In this document: positions 24,901 through 35,300 of the stretch, in pieces
How positions within the stretch are numbered: the first letter of the stretch is position 1
Layout of the letters: each line of letters opens with the position of its first letter
Source of the DNA: Cyclospora cayetanensis
Lineage: Eukaryota > Apicomplexa > Conoidasida > Eucoccidiorida > Eimeriidae
Direction: 5' to 3'
DNA: 64,000 bases
NCBI RefSeq assembly: GCF_002999335.1
Contig: NW_020312036.1
Span: forward strand, 124,001 to 188,000
Notes under the pieces: model-generated
Database searches by the model: none
The model's input: only the letters and a program-made list of their open reading frames with translations
What the model was told of the DNA's origin: nothing
Program-made: the position numbers and the translations under genes

Positions 24901-26039
24901 GACTTTTGTGTGGCACTTTCCTGGTGTGCTGGCAGAAGAAGATTCCCCACCTTCTTCTGGCAAGGGGTCTCTTTTGCAGCCTCGCAAGGGCAGCAGCGCT
25001 TCCTGGGGTGTCGTTGGCATCAAAGAAACTCTCAAGTCGCTACAGTCCATCCAGGAGAAGGCCAAAGATGCTTTCCGAACAGGGGCATCAGGCTCATCAG
25101 GTAATGCGCATGACGTCTCCCTCTCAGCGTTATGCTGCAGGTGCAGCTAGCTAGCTAGCTAGCTAGCTGCACCTGCAGGAGCCTGTGCCGCATTCAAAAA
25201 AACACACATGAACGCGCGTGCACCGCAATACACGAGTCTCACCTATCCGCTGCAGAACCAACCACCTCTTTCCCACGCTTATTCGGATGCTACCGTATTC
25301 TGCATAATGCAATAAAACTATCATGAAAAACGTATGCTGATACATACTCTGGACTTAGAGCAGGGCACATGCTTTTTCTAGCCTTCGCATGTGCCCCTCC
25401 TATGTAAGCGGTGTCTCACTTCAGGCTGCGTGTAAATAGCCCTACTCCCCTCCATGCGTCATCCGTCACTTTGTGCCAAGGCCTAGTCTGAGCCTCTTGG
25501 AGCTGCAGCACTCTGCGTTTATGTCGTGATCCTCTCGAGTACTGCTTGCGATCTGTGTGGAAACGTCTGGGCTGCATGCATGTGGCATTGAGGCATTTAT
25601 GTATACGCGAGGCATCTACTACATTGTATTTGTATGTATCTATCTATCTATCTATATGTGTATGTGTATATATGTATATCTATCCATGTATATGTATATG
25701 CATGTATCTAGATTTGTACATGTATGGATATGCGCGTGAAACTCTTTCTCGTGGTGTGGTGTTGCTCCGGCAGATGGGGGGCAGGGAGGGGTCAACTTCG
25801 CTACTTTGACTGGCATCATTGCTGTTGGTAGCGAAGGAGGTTCGAATGAGAGCCTCAATGTGACAGTTAAAAGCAACCATCGACTTAACGCCGTGCAGCG
25901 CGCCACCTATAACCCGCAGGATGCTGAGTCATTATGTCTTCGCTACAAGAATGGAAAAGCAAACAGCTACAAAGTTCTTGCGAGGGATGCCTTTATCGAG
26001 GCCATTAGAACCAGACTTGCGGCGCTTAACCTCGGTTAG
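15898..26039 (+). CDS. TBC1D23: TBC1D23-like Golgi vesicle-capture protein (TBC + rhodanese-like + C-terminal domain)
   Basis: In animals TBC1D23 bridges golgins and endosome-derived vesicles at the trans-Golgi. Exons that join in phase: 15898-16159, 16617-16868, 17119-18031, 18770-19131, 19511-20887, 21794-22743. Further likely exons: 22920-22989, about 23311-23396, 23850-23921, 24564 to about 24650, 24936-25100 and 25774-26039. The first four give a TBC-like region (ALLPLIGPWLGTAFAARAFS then LETRLQCLDTLWRFLA), without a visible catalytic Arg finger. Exon five gives a rhodanese-like fold: VLLDCRTFDAVHEHQNRRI, then ICLMGSA where the active-site Cys loop would be, then GILGGGWEALQ across the next junction. 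The last exon (NVTVKSNHRLNAVQRATYNP) resembles the PH-like TBC1D23 C-terminus. Poly-Gln, Glu/His and Ala tracts are inserted. Domain order makes the ortholog call good; several late junctions are tentative. Confidence 0.75.
18225..18765. repeat. TATG/TGTA microsatellite in the TBC1D23-like gene
   Basis: About 540 bp of TGTATG/TATATG steps fill intron 3, ending just before the TCGCAG acceptor of the exon starting at 18770. Long Tyr/Val/Cys and Thr/His/Ile frames through it are artefacts of the repeat. Confidence 0.9.
19345..19490. repeat. GATATA/GAGAGA microsatellite in an intron
   Basis: Alternating AGAGAGATATATATAGAAGTATATA blocks just upstream of the exon starting at 19511. Confidence 0.85.
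20005..20215 (+). repeat. Coding Glu-His / Gln repeat in the TBC1D23-like protein
   Basis: GAGCAT repeats alternate with GAGGAGAAACAGCAGCAGCAA, giving His-Glu strings and Glu-Glu-Lys-Gln-Gln-Gln blocks. The tract lies between the TBC region and the rhodanese-like domain. Confidence 0.85.
21937..21996 (+). repeat. Pure CAG run coding 20 Gln
   Basis: Twenty uninterrupted CAG codons follow the codons for LIE in the exon after the rhodanese-like domain. Its antisense frames give poly-Cys and poly-Ala. Confidence 0.95.
23640..23825. repeat. ATGTATATGGAC / TATG intronic microsatellite
   Basis: Low-complexity TATG and GATATA steps fill most of the intron before the exon starting at 23850. Confidence 0.8.
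24055..24530. repeat. TCTATGTCTGTGTA microsatellite in an intron
   Basis: About 475 bp of TCTATG, TCTGTG and TATATC steps end next to the TGTAG acceptor of the exon at 24564. Confidence 0.9.
25135..25178. repeat. Perfect 44-bp palindrome with AGCT core
   Basis: Two exact reverse-complement halves of 22 nt meet without a spacer. The outer ends read CTGCAGGTGCAG and CTGCACCTGCAG, and the centre is CTAGCTAGCTAG. It starts 34 nt into the intron whose donor is at 25101. Confidence 0.95.
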
Positions 26040-26079
26040 TTTGCGCCTCCTAGCAACGCTGCTGCAGTCGTACTGCTGC

Positions 26080-26345
26080 TGCTGTTGATGCTATTGTTGC
26101 TGTTGTTAGTGGTGTTGATGCTATTGTTGCTGTTGTTAGTGGCGTTGATGCTATTGTTGCTGTTGTTAGTGGTGTTGCTGCTATTGTTGGTGGTGTTGCT
26201 GCTATTGTTGCTGTTGTTAGTGGTGTTGCTGCTATTGTTGGTGGTGTTGCTGCTATTGTTGCTGTTGTTAGTGGTGTTGCTGCTATTGTGGGTGTTGTTG
26301 GTTTTGTTGCTGCTATTATCGCTGTTGTTGTTAGTGTTGCTGCTC
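26080..26345. repeat. GTTGTTGCTATT tandem array just past the TBC1D23-like stop
   Basis: Higher-order repeat of 27-45 bp blocks made of TGTTGCTGCTATTGTTG and TTAGTGGTGTTGATG. Begins about 40 bp after the stop codon at 26037-26039. Confidence 0.9.
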
Positions 26346-27518
26346 TCAAGCAGGGGAGGCGATGCAGGAAGAAGAAAAGGAAAAGAGATGGTGTCGCGAC
26401 GGTGGCGTCCTCTCTGCTGTCACTGCTGCGCCTTTGCAGATTTGGTATTTACTGAAGAGACGCAGGGTATCTCTTCTTGAGCCGGCATGAAGGCCACACG
26501 GCCGCTCTTTTGCTGCAACAAGCGAGCCGTATGCTCTCTGTATTTGCCCCGTGATATACACACCAGCGGCAGCAGGAGCAGCCCAGTAGGGTCAGAGCAC
26601 CACGGTGACGGTGTCTCCCTCTACTGTAAGTACTGTATATACAGCTTTTAGCCAGTGGTCGTCGCCTTATTTGCTGTCTTGTTGTTGCTTGCGATCCGAA
26701 AGTGCAAAGGCGTGCAGACAGGCCGCAGCGCCAGCTTGACTCGGTGTCTTGCAGCAGCCGTCGCGGGTGGGGTTGCTGCGGTTTTCTTCTGTACGCATTC
26801 AGAAGGGTGCGTGAGGCCCTCGTTTCTCCTATTTTATCAATGCCCTATACGCAATTTCGGGGCTTGCTCGGCAGCACATAGCATGCATAATGCATGCATG
26901 CATGCACCCTAGGGCACCATCGAGCTACCTAGATGCGTAGGTGTCGCTGAGGGGGTTCTTGAACCTAAACAGAGCCTCCGTTCCTGCCCTTAGCGAGTTT
27001 TTCTAGCAACTCACGAACAGGTCTGCTATTTGGCTAGTTGGGGTCTACGCAAAGCAACCTGCAGCTAGCTAGCTTTCCTGAGGAGAGAACGGAGGACGCC
27101 CTTTAAGAAGTGGTGTCTCCTACGGGGGGGAGGTGGTGGGTGCGTCGGATTCCTGTCTTGCCAGTTCCCCCTCTGGCAGCCTCACACTCAGTCCTCGCGA
27201 AAGAGGCACTTTACGAGCCTCATGTCCCTTCGCGCTACTGTACGTGTGTGCAATAACTACGTGGTGTTGGTGCTTTCTTTCACCTTCCTCTTGCGGGGGT
27301 TGCTGCTGAGCGTCGTTCCCTGGGAGTGCAGCGCCTGCACGGACGAGGGCGGACTCAACCCGTGAAAGAAAGTGCAGCAGTTCCTTCCATGCCTCCTCAC
27401 CGCTACTACCTGCATGCACACGTGGTCGCAGCAACCGCAGGCAGCACTCCCTGCTGCTGCACATGGAGGGTGGGCGGGCGAACTTAAGGGACTGGCCACG
27501 GTGCCAGACTGCGGCATG

Positions 27519-27606
27519 CCGCAACAAGCGTGCATACAGCTGAGAAGTCCATAGATGCGCATGCGACGGCTGCTGTAGCAACATGTATCTGCATGTGTCG
27601 CATGCA
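27519..27606. repeat. Direct repeat, copy A of an HPR exon start
   Basis: About 88 bp closely similar to 28168-28253. On the minus strand both copies read through TTCTCAG then CTGTATGCACGCTTG, that is, a splice acceptor followed by codons for LYARLLR. Confidence 0.85.
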
Positions 27607-27747
27607 TGCATGCAGCATCCGAACTCATGGACCCCGGGCAGTCTCCCCACGGGCTCCGCTAAGGGCTGCATATGAGAAGGCTAACCTTGCATGCACCGTT
27701 GGCAAAGAACTCCGACTCATTGGCTGCTAGTCAGTCACTTTTTCGTA

Positions 27748-30700
27748 TCACATCTTAGGTCTTTCTCGCTGCCCAAAGAAGCTGCAACTCGAGCTGCTCT
27801 TACCGAATGCCTCGTACGCCTTGCGGAGATCGCGGATGTGCACAGGCCGCAGCTGCTGCAGCGTCTGCCGCCTGTCTCGCAACAGCGCAGCTTCAGCTGC
27901 GGAAAAGCAGCTGTAATCGCTGCACTTGAGCTGCGAGACGTCACACGACAGCGAGGGGTGGCAGCAGCAGCTTGCGACGCGTGGCTGCAGATGTGCTGCT
28001 GCAGCTATTTTGTGCCGGTGCCGCCTCCTTACCTCGTGCAGTGCCGCAATGGCCTCTGCTGTACTTGCAAGGGAGGGTGACACAGTTATTGCGGTGGGCA
28101 AGTCCTCGAGAATAGCACTCAGCAGATCCAGAGATACTGGCGATGCGGCCGGGAAGGTGCAGAGACACCGCAGCAAGCGTGCATACAGCTGAGAAGCCCA
28201 TACACCCACATGCGACTGCTGTAGCAACATGCATCCGCATGTGCCGAATGCAAGCCTATCCCTCCCGGTAAGATCCGAGCAACCTGGTGCAGTCCAGGTG
28301 CAGCAGCTCTAATAACCAATTGTGTATCCATACTTCCAGTCTCCGATCGCCCTTGCGTCTTAGCGCCGTGACGCTCGCTGGCTGCGGCAGTCGGGCCAGG
28401 AGTGCCGGCAGCAGCTTGCGGTGTACGTACACCCCATCGTAGTGCTGAAGCGCGACCAGACTCTCTAGAAGCTGCAACACAGGAGCAGTGGCTCTGATGA
28501 CAGAGGTGAGATGTGCAGGCTGAGGAGGCGATTATTGCTTGAAAAAAAGACTTTGCATCTTTTTCTGTCATGAAGACGACTGACCTGCACCTGAAGCTCT
28601 GTGGAAACGCCACCGATGCCGCGCTGCAAGGCCCCTCCAAGCAAGGAGCTGATGCAGTCTGCCAGCCGCATGTCCGCCTTCTGAGCGGACTTCCTGAGCC
28701 CTCAAGCCACCCAAAAATACACGCCACCCAAAAATACAAGCCACCCAAAAATACAAGGCACCTGGGCTTGCAGCAGCAGTTGGGCATGCACAGCGGCGAA
28801 CATGCAGTGCCTAGCCTCCCCTAGTTCGCCAACAGCAAATGCAGCGACAGACCACGAGACGCGCGCCAGCGCTCTGATGAAGTTGATGGCTTCTAATGCG
28901 GGGAAAGCATCGCGTCGAGCGGCTGCCTGGGCCATGACGGCAGCTAAAAGCCGCGTGTCGCCCAGCTCTGCCCTGTAAATATTCACCGGACATACCATAT
29001 ATGCAAATATGCATGCATGCATACATACAATAAATATGCATGCACGCATACATACAATAAAAATGCATGCATGCATACATACAATAAATGTGCATGCACG
29101 CATACATACAATAAATATGCATGCACGCATACATACAATAAATGTGCATGCACGCATACATACAATAAATATGCATGCACGCATACATACAATAATTTTG
29201 CATGCACGCATATATACAATAAATATGCATGCACGCATACATACAATAAATGTGCATGCACGCATACATACAATAAATATGCATGCACGCATACATGCAA
29301 CAACACGTGGAGGATAGAACTTTCGCAGAAAGAAACACACTCGGCTGTGCCGGTGCCATCGCACACGCATCGACGATGTCTGCAAGTGCAGCAACCCCTT
29401 ATAGCAGCGGCGCAAGCGCTAACCATGTAAAAGCCGTAGCTGTCTTGGAGAGCCCCATGGGTGTCAAGGAGGCAACGCGGGGTAGCAGTGACTCTGCAGA
29501 GAATATATATCGCAGCACACTTTTTCTCTGCGCTAGGCCATCTGAGGCTAGCACAATCAGCAGAATGCATCCGATCCCGTAGCGCATGAGGAAGTCGCAG
29601 TAGAAAAGGACAGCGGTTGAAAAAAACAAACGATGGCGGTTAAAGAAACGAATGATGGCGGTTGAAAAGCCACATGGAGGCGGTTAAAAAGCCACATGGA
29701 GGCGGTTGCAAAAACAAACGATGGCGGTTAAAGAAACGAATGATGGCGGTTGAAAAGACAAATGAAGGCGGTTAAAAATGATGGCCGTTGAAAATTCACA
29801 TGGAGACGGTTAAAAAACCAAATGATGGCGGTTGAAAAGACAAATGAAGGCGGTTAAAAATGAAGGCGGTTGAAGAAACAAATGATGGCGGTTGAAGAAG
29901 CAAATGAAGGCGATTAAAAAAACAAATGAAGGCAGTTGAAGAAGCAAATGAAGGCGATTAAAAAACAAATGATGGCAGTTAAAAATGGTGGCTGTTAAAA
30001 ATTCCTATGGAGGCGGTTAAACGAACAAATGAAGGCGGTTCAAGAAACAAATGAAGGCGGTTAAAAATGAAGGCGGTTCAAGTAACAAATGATGGCAGTT
30101 AAAAATGAAGGCGGTTCAAGAAACAAATGAAGGCGGTTAAAAATGAAGGCGGTTCGAGAAACAAATAAAGGCGGTTGAAAATGAAGGCGGTTCAAGAAAC
30201 AAATGATGGCACTTAAAAATGATGACGGTTGAAAAGACAAAAGAAGGCGGTTGACAATGACGGCGGTAGAAGAAACAAATGATGGCAGTTGAAAAAGCAA
30301 ATGCCAACGCATGCAGTGCAGGGAGGGAGGCTGACCAAAGGTCGCGCATGCACACTCTATGAAGAGCCTCAGGTGAGGCCGAAGCTTGCGAGCTGTCAGC
30401 AGCAGCATGCGGAGGGAATGGCGACGAGCAGCGGCACTTTCTTACCAGCGATCGCGCTAAAGGCTGCCGTGTCGTGCACATGCCTGCAGCAGCGACAGGG
30501 AAAGCAGCAAAGGACGGCAGGAAGTTTCTGCCTGCGAACTGCAGAGCAGAAGGGGCCTAGGCGGCAGCGGCGAGCGCCTTATCCAGGCAATGCAGAATCC
30601 TTTTAGTGGGCAGCAGCAGCCAAGGCAGCAAACAGTCGACTGCGCAAGACAACACGGACTGACAGCTTAGCCAGAGCATGCGCAGTGTTGGCAAGGTCCT

Positions 30701-31324
30701 TCGGCTTGAGGCTTGCTGCGATCTCTAAGAGCCGATTTTGAATACAAATGAGGAGATTCCTGAATACGCATGCGCACGAGCAGCAGTGCAAGGAAGCTCC
30801 TGCCGCCTCCTAGGGGCAGGCTCCGATTATCGCCGCTCTCTCTGCTTCCTCGCTGCACTCCCAACTCCATTGTGCAAACGTTTCCCCCACCCTGCCGCTG
30901 CGCTGTCTCCGCAGCAGCTTGCCGACTGCCCTGCCGCTGTGCTCTGTGTCGACTAACTCATCGCGAAATTGCAGAGCAGCGAAGGCAGTAAGCAACGACA
31001 CAACCGCCTCGCTCCCCAGACTGCTAGAGCCATCCAGCGACACCTGCAAAGAGCGACAAGACAGACTTCTGAACGGCATGCAGACACAGCCCTCGAAATA
31101 GCTACAAGAGGGGCACCGAGAAGGAAATCAATCGTCAAGACGCGGGGAGAGCGCCAAATCCACCAAAAAAGAGACACACCAAGTCTGTGAGTCTGCCTGT
31201 TAGCGCATTGAAGCAGCGAAAATCGCGATACCCCCGAGCGGCGAAATCTGCAGCAGCCTCCACGTCAACAAATGGAAAATTCAAACGCATGAGCATCACT
31301 GGATCATCGCCGTTGCCTGCTGCC

Positions 31325-31359
<35 letters not shown>

Positions 31360-31923
31360 TGTGTGTCTGTGTGTCTGTGTGTGTGTTTGTCGGTCGGTGC
31401 CTCTCCTCCCTCGCTGGAGGTGTTCTCTTTTTGACAATGCCAACAGCAGCCAGCGCAGCAACAGCAACCGTGTGGAGTGCGTTCGACCCCTACACTTCAG
31501 AATGGCTGCACATTGGTGCGCAGTGAGCTGGGCGGCTGTTTCTGCTGCCCTGGCGCCAAGAATCCTCCAAGTGTCTCCCTGATCGACGCCTTGCAGCAGC
31601 AACCTCCTTGCTGCAGCGCCAAGCAGCTGCGGAGGCAGCTGTGGAATCGCCTGAATCAGGGAGCTGGTGTTCAGAAGGCAGGCAGAGGGCAGTCGGACTG
31701 CCTCCGTTGCTGATGCCGCTGCTGCTGAGGCTGCTGGTGGGTCGAGCGGCTTGTATGCGGCACTATGCGAACGGCGAAACTCCTGCCGCATGCGGCCTAC
31801 CGGGAAAAAAGGCGGCGATGCATGACCACAGAGGATGCAGGCAGCGGTAGGAACTGCAGCGCATGCCTGAAAGCACGCAGCTCGCACCGCGGAACGGCAG
31901 AGGACAGTGGCAGGAGGCTTCAT
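27748..31923 (-). CDS. HPR/FASTK/OPR-type helical-repeat protein, probably organellar RNA-binding
   Basis: This class binds organellar RNA, often mitochondrial rRNA fragments in Apicomplexa. The start at 31923 gives an N-terminus rich in Ala, Arg and Cys with no acidic residues for over 40 residues, fitting a mitochondrial presequence. Coding blocks recognised on the minus strand are about 31923-31496, 31318-31190, 31055-30955, 30745-30603, 28985-28790, 28689-28590, 28480-28260, 28186-28034 and 27935-27748. They share a helical pattern: LKPKDLANTAHALAKLSV, SEAVVSLLTAFAALQFRDEL, AADFAARGYRDFRCFNALT, ALEAINFIRALARVSW and LLESLVALQHYDGVYVHRKL. I see no C-terminal RAP domain, so the last exon may be missing or absent. 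Introns carry two large minisatellites. Exon limits are approximate; the repeat class is a judgement from pattern. Confidence 0.6.
28168..28253. repeat. Direct repeat, copy B (within HPR gene)
   Basis: Partner of 27519-27606. Here the acceptor leads into LYARLLRCLCTFPAASPVSL, which continues as a good helical block, so this copy is the likely functional one. Confidence 0.85.
29009..29296. repeat. 27-bp minisatellite in an HPR intron
   Basis: About 10-11 copies of a unit containing GCATGCACGCATACATACAA followed by TAAATAT or TAAATGT. Because 27 is a multiple of three, several frames stay open across it on both strands; these are not genes. Confidence 0.9.
29636..30290. repeat. GAAGGCGGTTAAAAA minisatellite in an HPR intron
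   Basis: Irregular units of about 17-24 bp around AAATGAAGGCGGTT and AAATGATGGCGGTT, some 30 copies, over about 650 bp. Confidence 0.9.
31325..31385. repeat. GT dinucleotide run in an HPR intron
   Basis: Nearly pure TG repeat with TCTG interruptions, just before the second coding block on the minus strand. Confidence 0.85.
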
Positions 31924-32359
31924 TGAACCCTACCTGTCGCTCTCTCTCTCTTCCCACAGGAAGAGCGAGCGCGGCGGAAGCGACTTCGCGGCTGCCGCTC
32001 CCTCACTGCTTTTCTCCCCCCCTCTGCCTCCGCTGGAGCTGCAGGCACTGCTGGAGCACAAGTATACACCGACTAGCCATAGAAGAAAGCCATTTCCGAA
32101 GGCTTCCTGTTGCTGCGGCAAGCGTATCTTGCATGCAGCCTGGATGGCAGTCGCAGCAGCAGCTGCGGCGGCTTCCCGCCAGGGTGTATGTACAGCTGAA
32201 ACTTGGTGTCTTTTAGTCGATTCAGAATGAAATTCGTCGGTTCCTAATTTCTGTTGCTCTTTCCTCCTCATTGGACTCGCAGAAGCTTCACAGCGTAGGG
32301 GCGAGAGGTAGCATGCTGCTGCTGCCGCCTTTCCCTTGCAGCTCTGCTAGACGGACCTT
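31924..32359. promoter_or_regulatory. Head-to-head intergenic interval, probable shared promoter region
   Basis: Start codons of the HPR gene (31923, minus) and the nucleotidyltransferase gene (32360, plus) face away from each other across 436 bp. I see no clear TATA-type element; the assignment rests on geometry only. Confidence 0.4.
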
Positions 32360-35300
32360 ATGGAGGAAGTTCAAAGCGCCGCCCCTTTAGGGCAGCAGCA
32401 ATCGCGGAGATCACGAAGGGGACCCCTGGCTCCTGCTCCCTCTGCCGCTAATGTTGCTCTTGATGCCTCGACTGCTGCTCCTGTTTTGCCGCCCGAGGGA
32501 AGGAAAGCCACATCCGCCTCAACAGAGACACAGCGAAACAGCGGGCAGCAGCGACAGCAACGAACGCAGGACCAGAGATCTTCTTCCTTCAAGTCGTGTA
32601 GCTACCCACGTAACCAGCAACAGGGGCACTCAAAGGTGGTACAAAAGCTGCAGCTCCAGCAGCATGAGAATTCTCGACCGCAGCCTAGCGATGTAGCGCA
32701 GCAGCAGCAAGAGCAGCAACCTTCTCAGCACGAACAGCAGCAGCCACGGCAAAGGCGCTCGACTGAGGAGCCAATCCAGCAGCTTCCCCTGCAGCGAACG
32801 CAGCGCGACAAGAATGCCAATGGGCGCCGAACGCAGCCAAGACAGCAGCAGCAGCAGAAGCGACAACAACAGCAGCAGCAGCAGCAGAGCCTCAACCTCA
32901 ACCAGCACCACAATCACTGCCGTCACGCAGGCCGTCTGGAGGCTGAGGCGTCGGTTCCAAAGTCTCCCATGCTCCAACAGGATGGTAGCTGGCAGCAACA
33001 GGATGGTAGCTGGCAGCAACAGCAGCAGCAGCACCTGCGAAAAGAAGAGATTCAGCAAAAGCTTCGTGCCTGGTTAGGGATACTGCAGGAAGCTCCTCTC
33101 GATGGGCAACAACACCGGCATGAGCCAAGCCAGGCGCAAGAACAAGAAATGGCGCAGAATTCGCGGCAAGCGGCAGCGTCAGGGGGCAGAGAGTTCGCAG
33201 AAGATGGGGTGAGAGTGAAGCAGCTGCAGCATGCAGCTTCAGAGTCTAGGGGGCAGCAGACAGCGCAGTCGCAGACACTACGGTGGCAGAGGCAACAGCC
33301 CGTGCAGCACTCTGACCAGCAGCAGCCGAGGAAGTTTCGAAGTCAGCAGCAGCAGAATCATCACTATAACCAGCAGCCGTACCAGAATCAGAATCAGCAG
33401 CAACGACAGCAGCAGCAGAAGGAAACGAAGCACGATGGCGGCTCAGGTTCTGGCATCAGTTCTGCCTCACGCTTCCCCGTCTTGACGAATGAGCAGCTAC
33501 CAGATCTTAAGCTGAGATCTCTGCTGCTGCAACACTATCTGCATCCCACAGGCCGTGAGGTAGGTTGCTGCGAATCTGCGTATTGCACCGCTCACCTTTC
33601 AGCCCTCCTGTAAGACTGCCATCGTTGATTCTTTCTGTACTCTGCGCATGGATAGACAATATGACTCTGCAGCACGGAAAATGCCTCTTCAAACGAGGCG
33701 TTTTGCGTGTATATGTGTATGTATGTGTGTATGTATATGTGTATGTATATGTGTATGTATATGCATATGTATATGTATGCATATGTGTATGTATATGCAT
33801 ATGTGTATGCATATGTATATGTATATGTATATGTGTATGTATGTGTATATGTATGTATATGTATATGTATGTGTTATTTAATTGCCAGAGTCGCTCCTTG
33901 CCAGTGACTTGTGCTTGCCTTCATGCCGCAGTTGGCGTCCTTGTTCTCCCTGTGTCTCTCGCCACTGCCTTTTCTCCTGAGCTTGGATCGCCCGTCTCGC
34001 CAGCTCTTGCAGCCAGTTGTCGAGAGGAGTCGCACTGTCTACGCAGAGCAGCTGGAAAAGGCGCTGCTCTTCGACCAAGGGGCAAGAGGGGTGCCGCAGC
34101 GGCAGCTGCTGAATCTTTTGGAGCGACTCGCGAATGCGAGTTACGGATTCACCTCCCTTATTTCTATCCGCCCTGTGCGAGAGGCAGTGGACTTTCTTAT
34201 AAAGGCAAGCTGCGCTGTCAGTGGCGTTGTTGTGCTCGTCATCCTGCTCTCGCGGTGTCTGGAATCCTCGCGCATCCAGGGAAAGAAAAAAATGCACCAG
34301 AACTCAAAATTACCTTCACTGCGCTCCTTGTGCAAGTGTGCTACTACTAGTGGTGTTGCTACTGCTATTACTAGCACTGCCGCCATTACTAGTACTACTG
34401 CTACCATTACTAGTGCTACTGCTACTACTAGTGCTACTGCTACTGCTGCTGCTATTACTGCTGCTGCTGCTATTACTACTGCTGCTGTTTTTGCTGTAGG
34501 TTCTGCTGCTGTTTGTTCGCCTCGGTTCACGCCGCCAGCAGCACAACGCGACGATCAACGAAGAGGCGCTCGTTACGCTCACACACTGGGACTGCTTGAG
34601 ACTTGCAATGCTCCTAGAGTCTTTGCTTCTACAGAAGCAACAGCTAGATGCGTGGCAGCTGCAGGCTGTCTGGGTAATCATTAGATATGGCTTAGAACGC
34701 CGTCGCATCTCTTTGTCCTTCATGGATCGATGCGCGTAAGTACACCGCAGAGAAAACTGCTGCTGCCTCACCGGCATGTTGAATCGAGCCACAACACGCC
34801 TCGCGTTTGTGGCGGCATCTGTTGCTGCTGGATACATAGATACACACATATTCATATATATATCTGTCTATCTCTGTCTCTATGTTATATCTATATTATA
34901 TCTTTTATAGCGTTTCTGAGGCTTTATTTTTCTTCGCTAGAGTTCCTTCTGCCGCTGCCATGCCCTTGTATTTGATAGCACCTGCTTCCTAGGTCTCAGG
35001 TGTCTTTCGAGCTTTTTTGGTGGTTCTGCCCTCAAGGCTTGCCAGCTAGCTGGTCTGTATTATTGGGTATGCGCGCCTGCAGATCTTTTGAATGCGCCTT
35101 TTTTGTTACATCCAGACGCTGGCATGTGTTTGCCCTCATGCCGCTTCGATTTTTCCCCGTCCGGAGCTGCTGCTGCTGTTGAACGGCTCACTTAGTCCTT
35201 GCGGTAGTACCTCGCACGAAGCGCTTGCTTCGCCTTGCCTTCTCGCGGCTGCCTTTTTGCAGGCTTTTTGCATGGAGCATCAACCCAACAGGGCGCCAGT

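Larger units (their letters stand above)
26040..27747. other. Tail-to-tail intergenic region (TBC1D23-like / HPR gene)
   Basis: Holds a GTTGTTGCTATT array (26080-26340), otherwise unremarkable sequence, and from 27519 a partial copy of an HPR-gene exon start. A minus frame 27671-27120 continues from that copy and could be an extra 3' exon or decayed duplicate. Confidence 0.45.

Noticed and set aside
29009..29296. CRISPR-like regular repeat
   Set aside because: Units are contiguous 27-mers with no unique spacers and no cas genes; this is a eukaryotic minisatellite.
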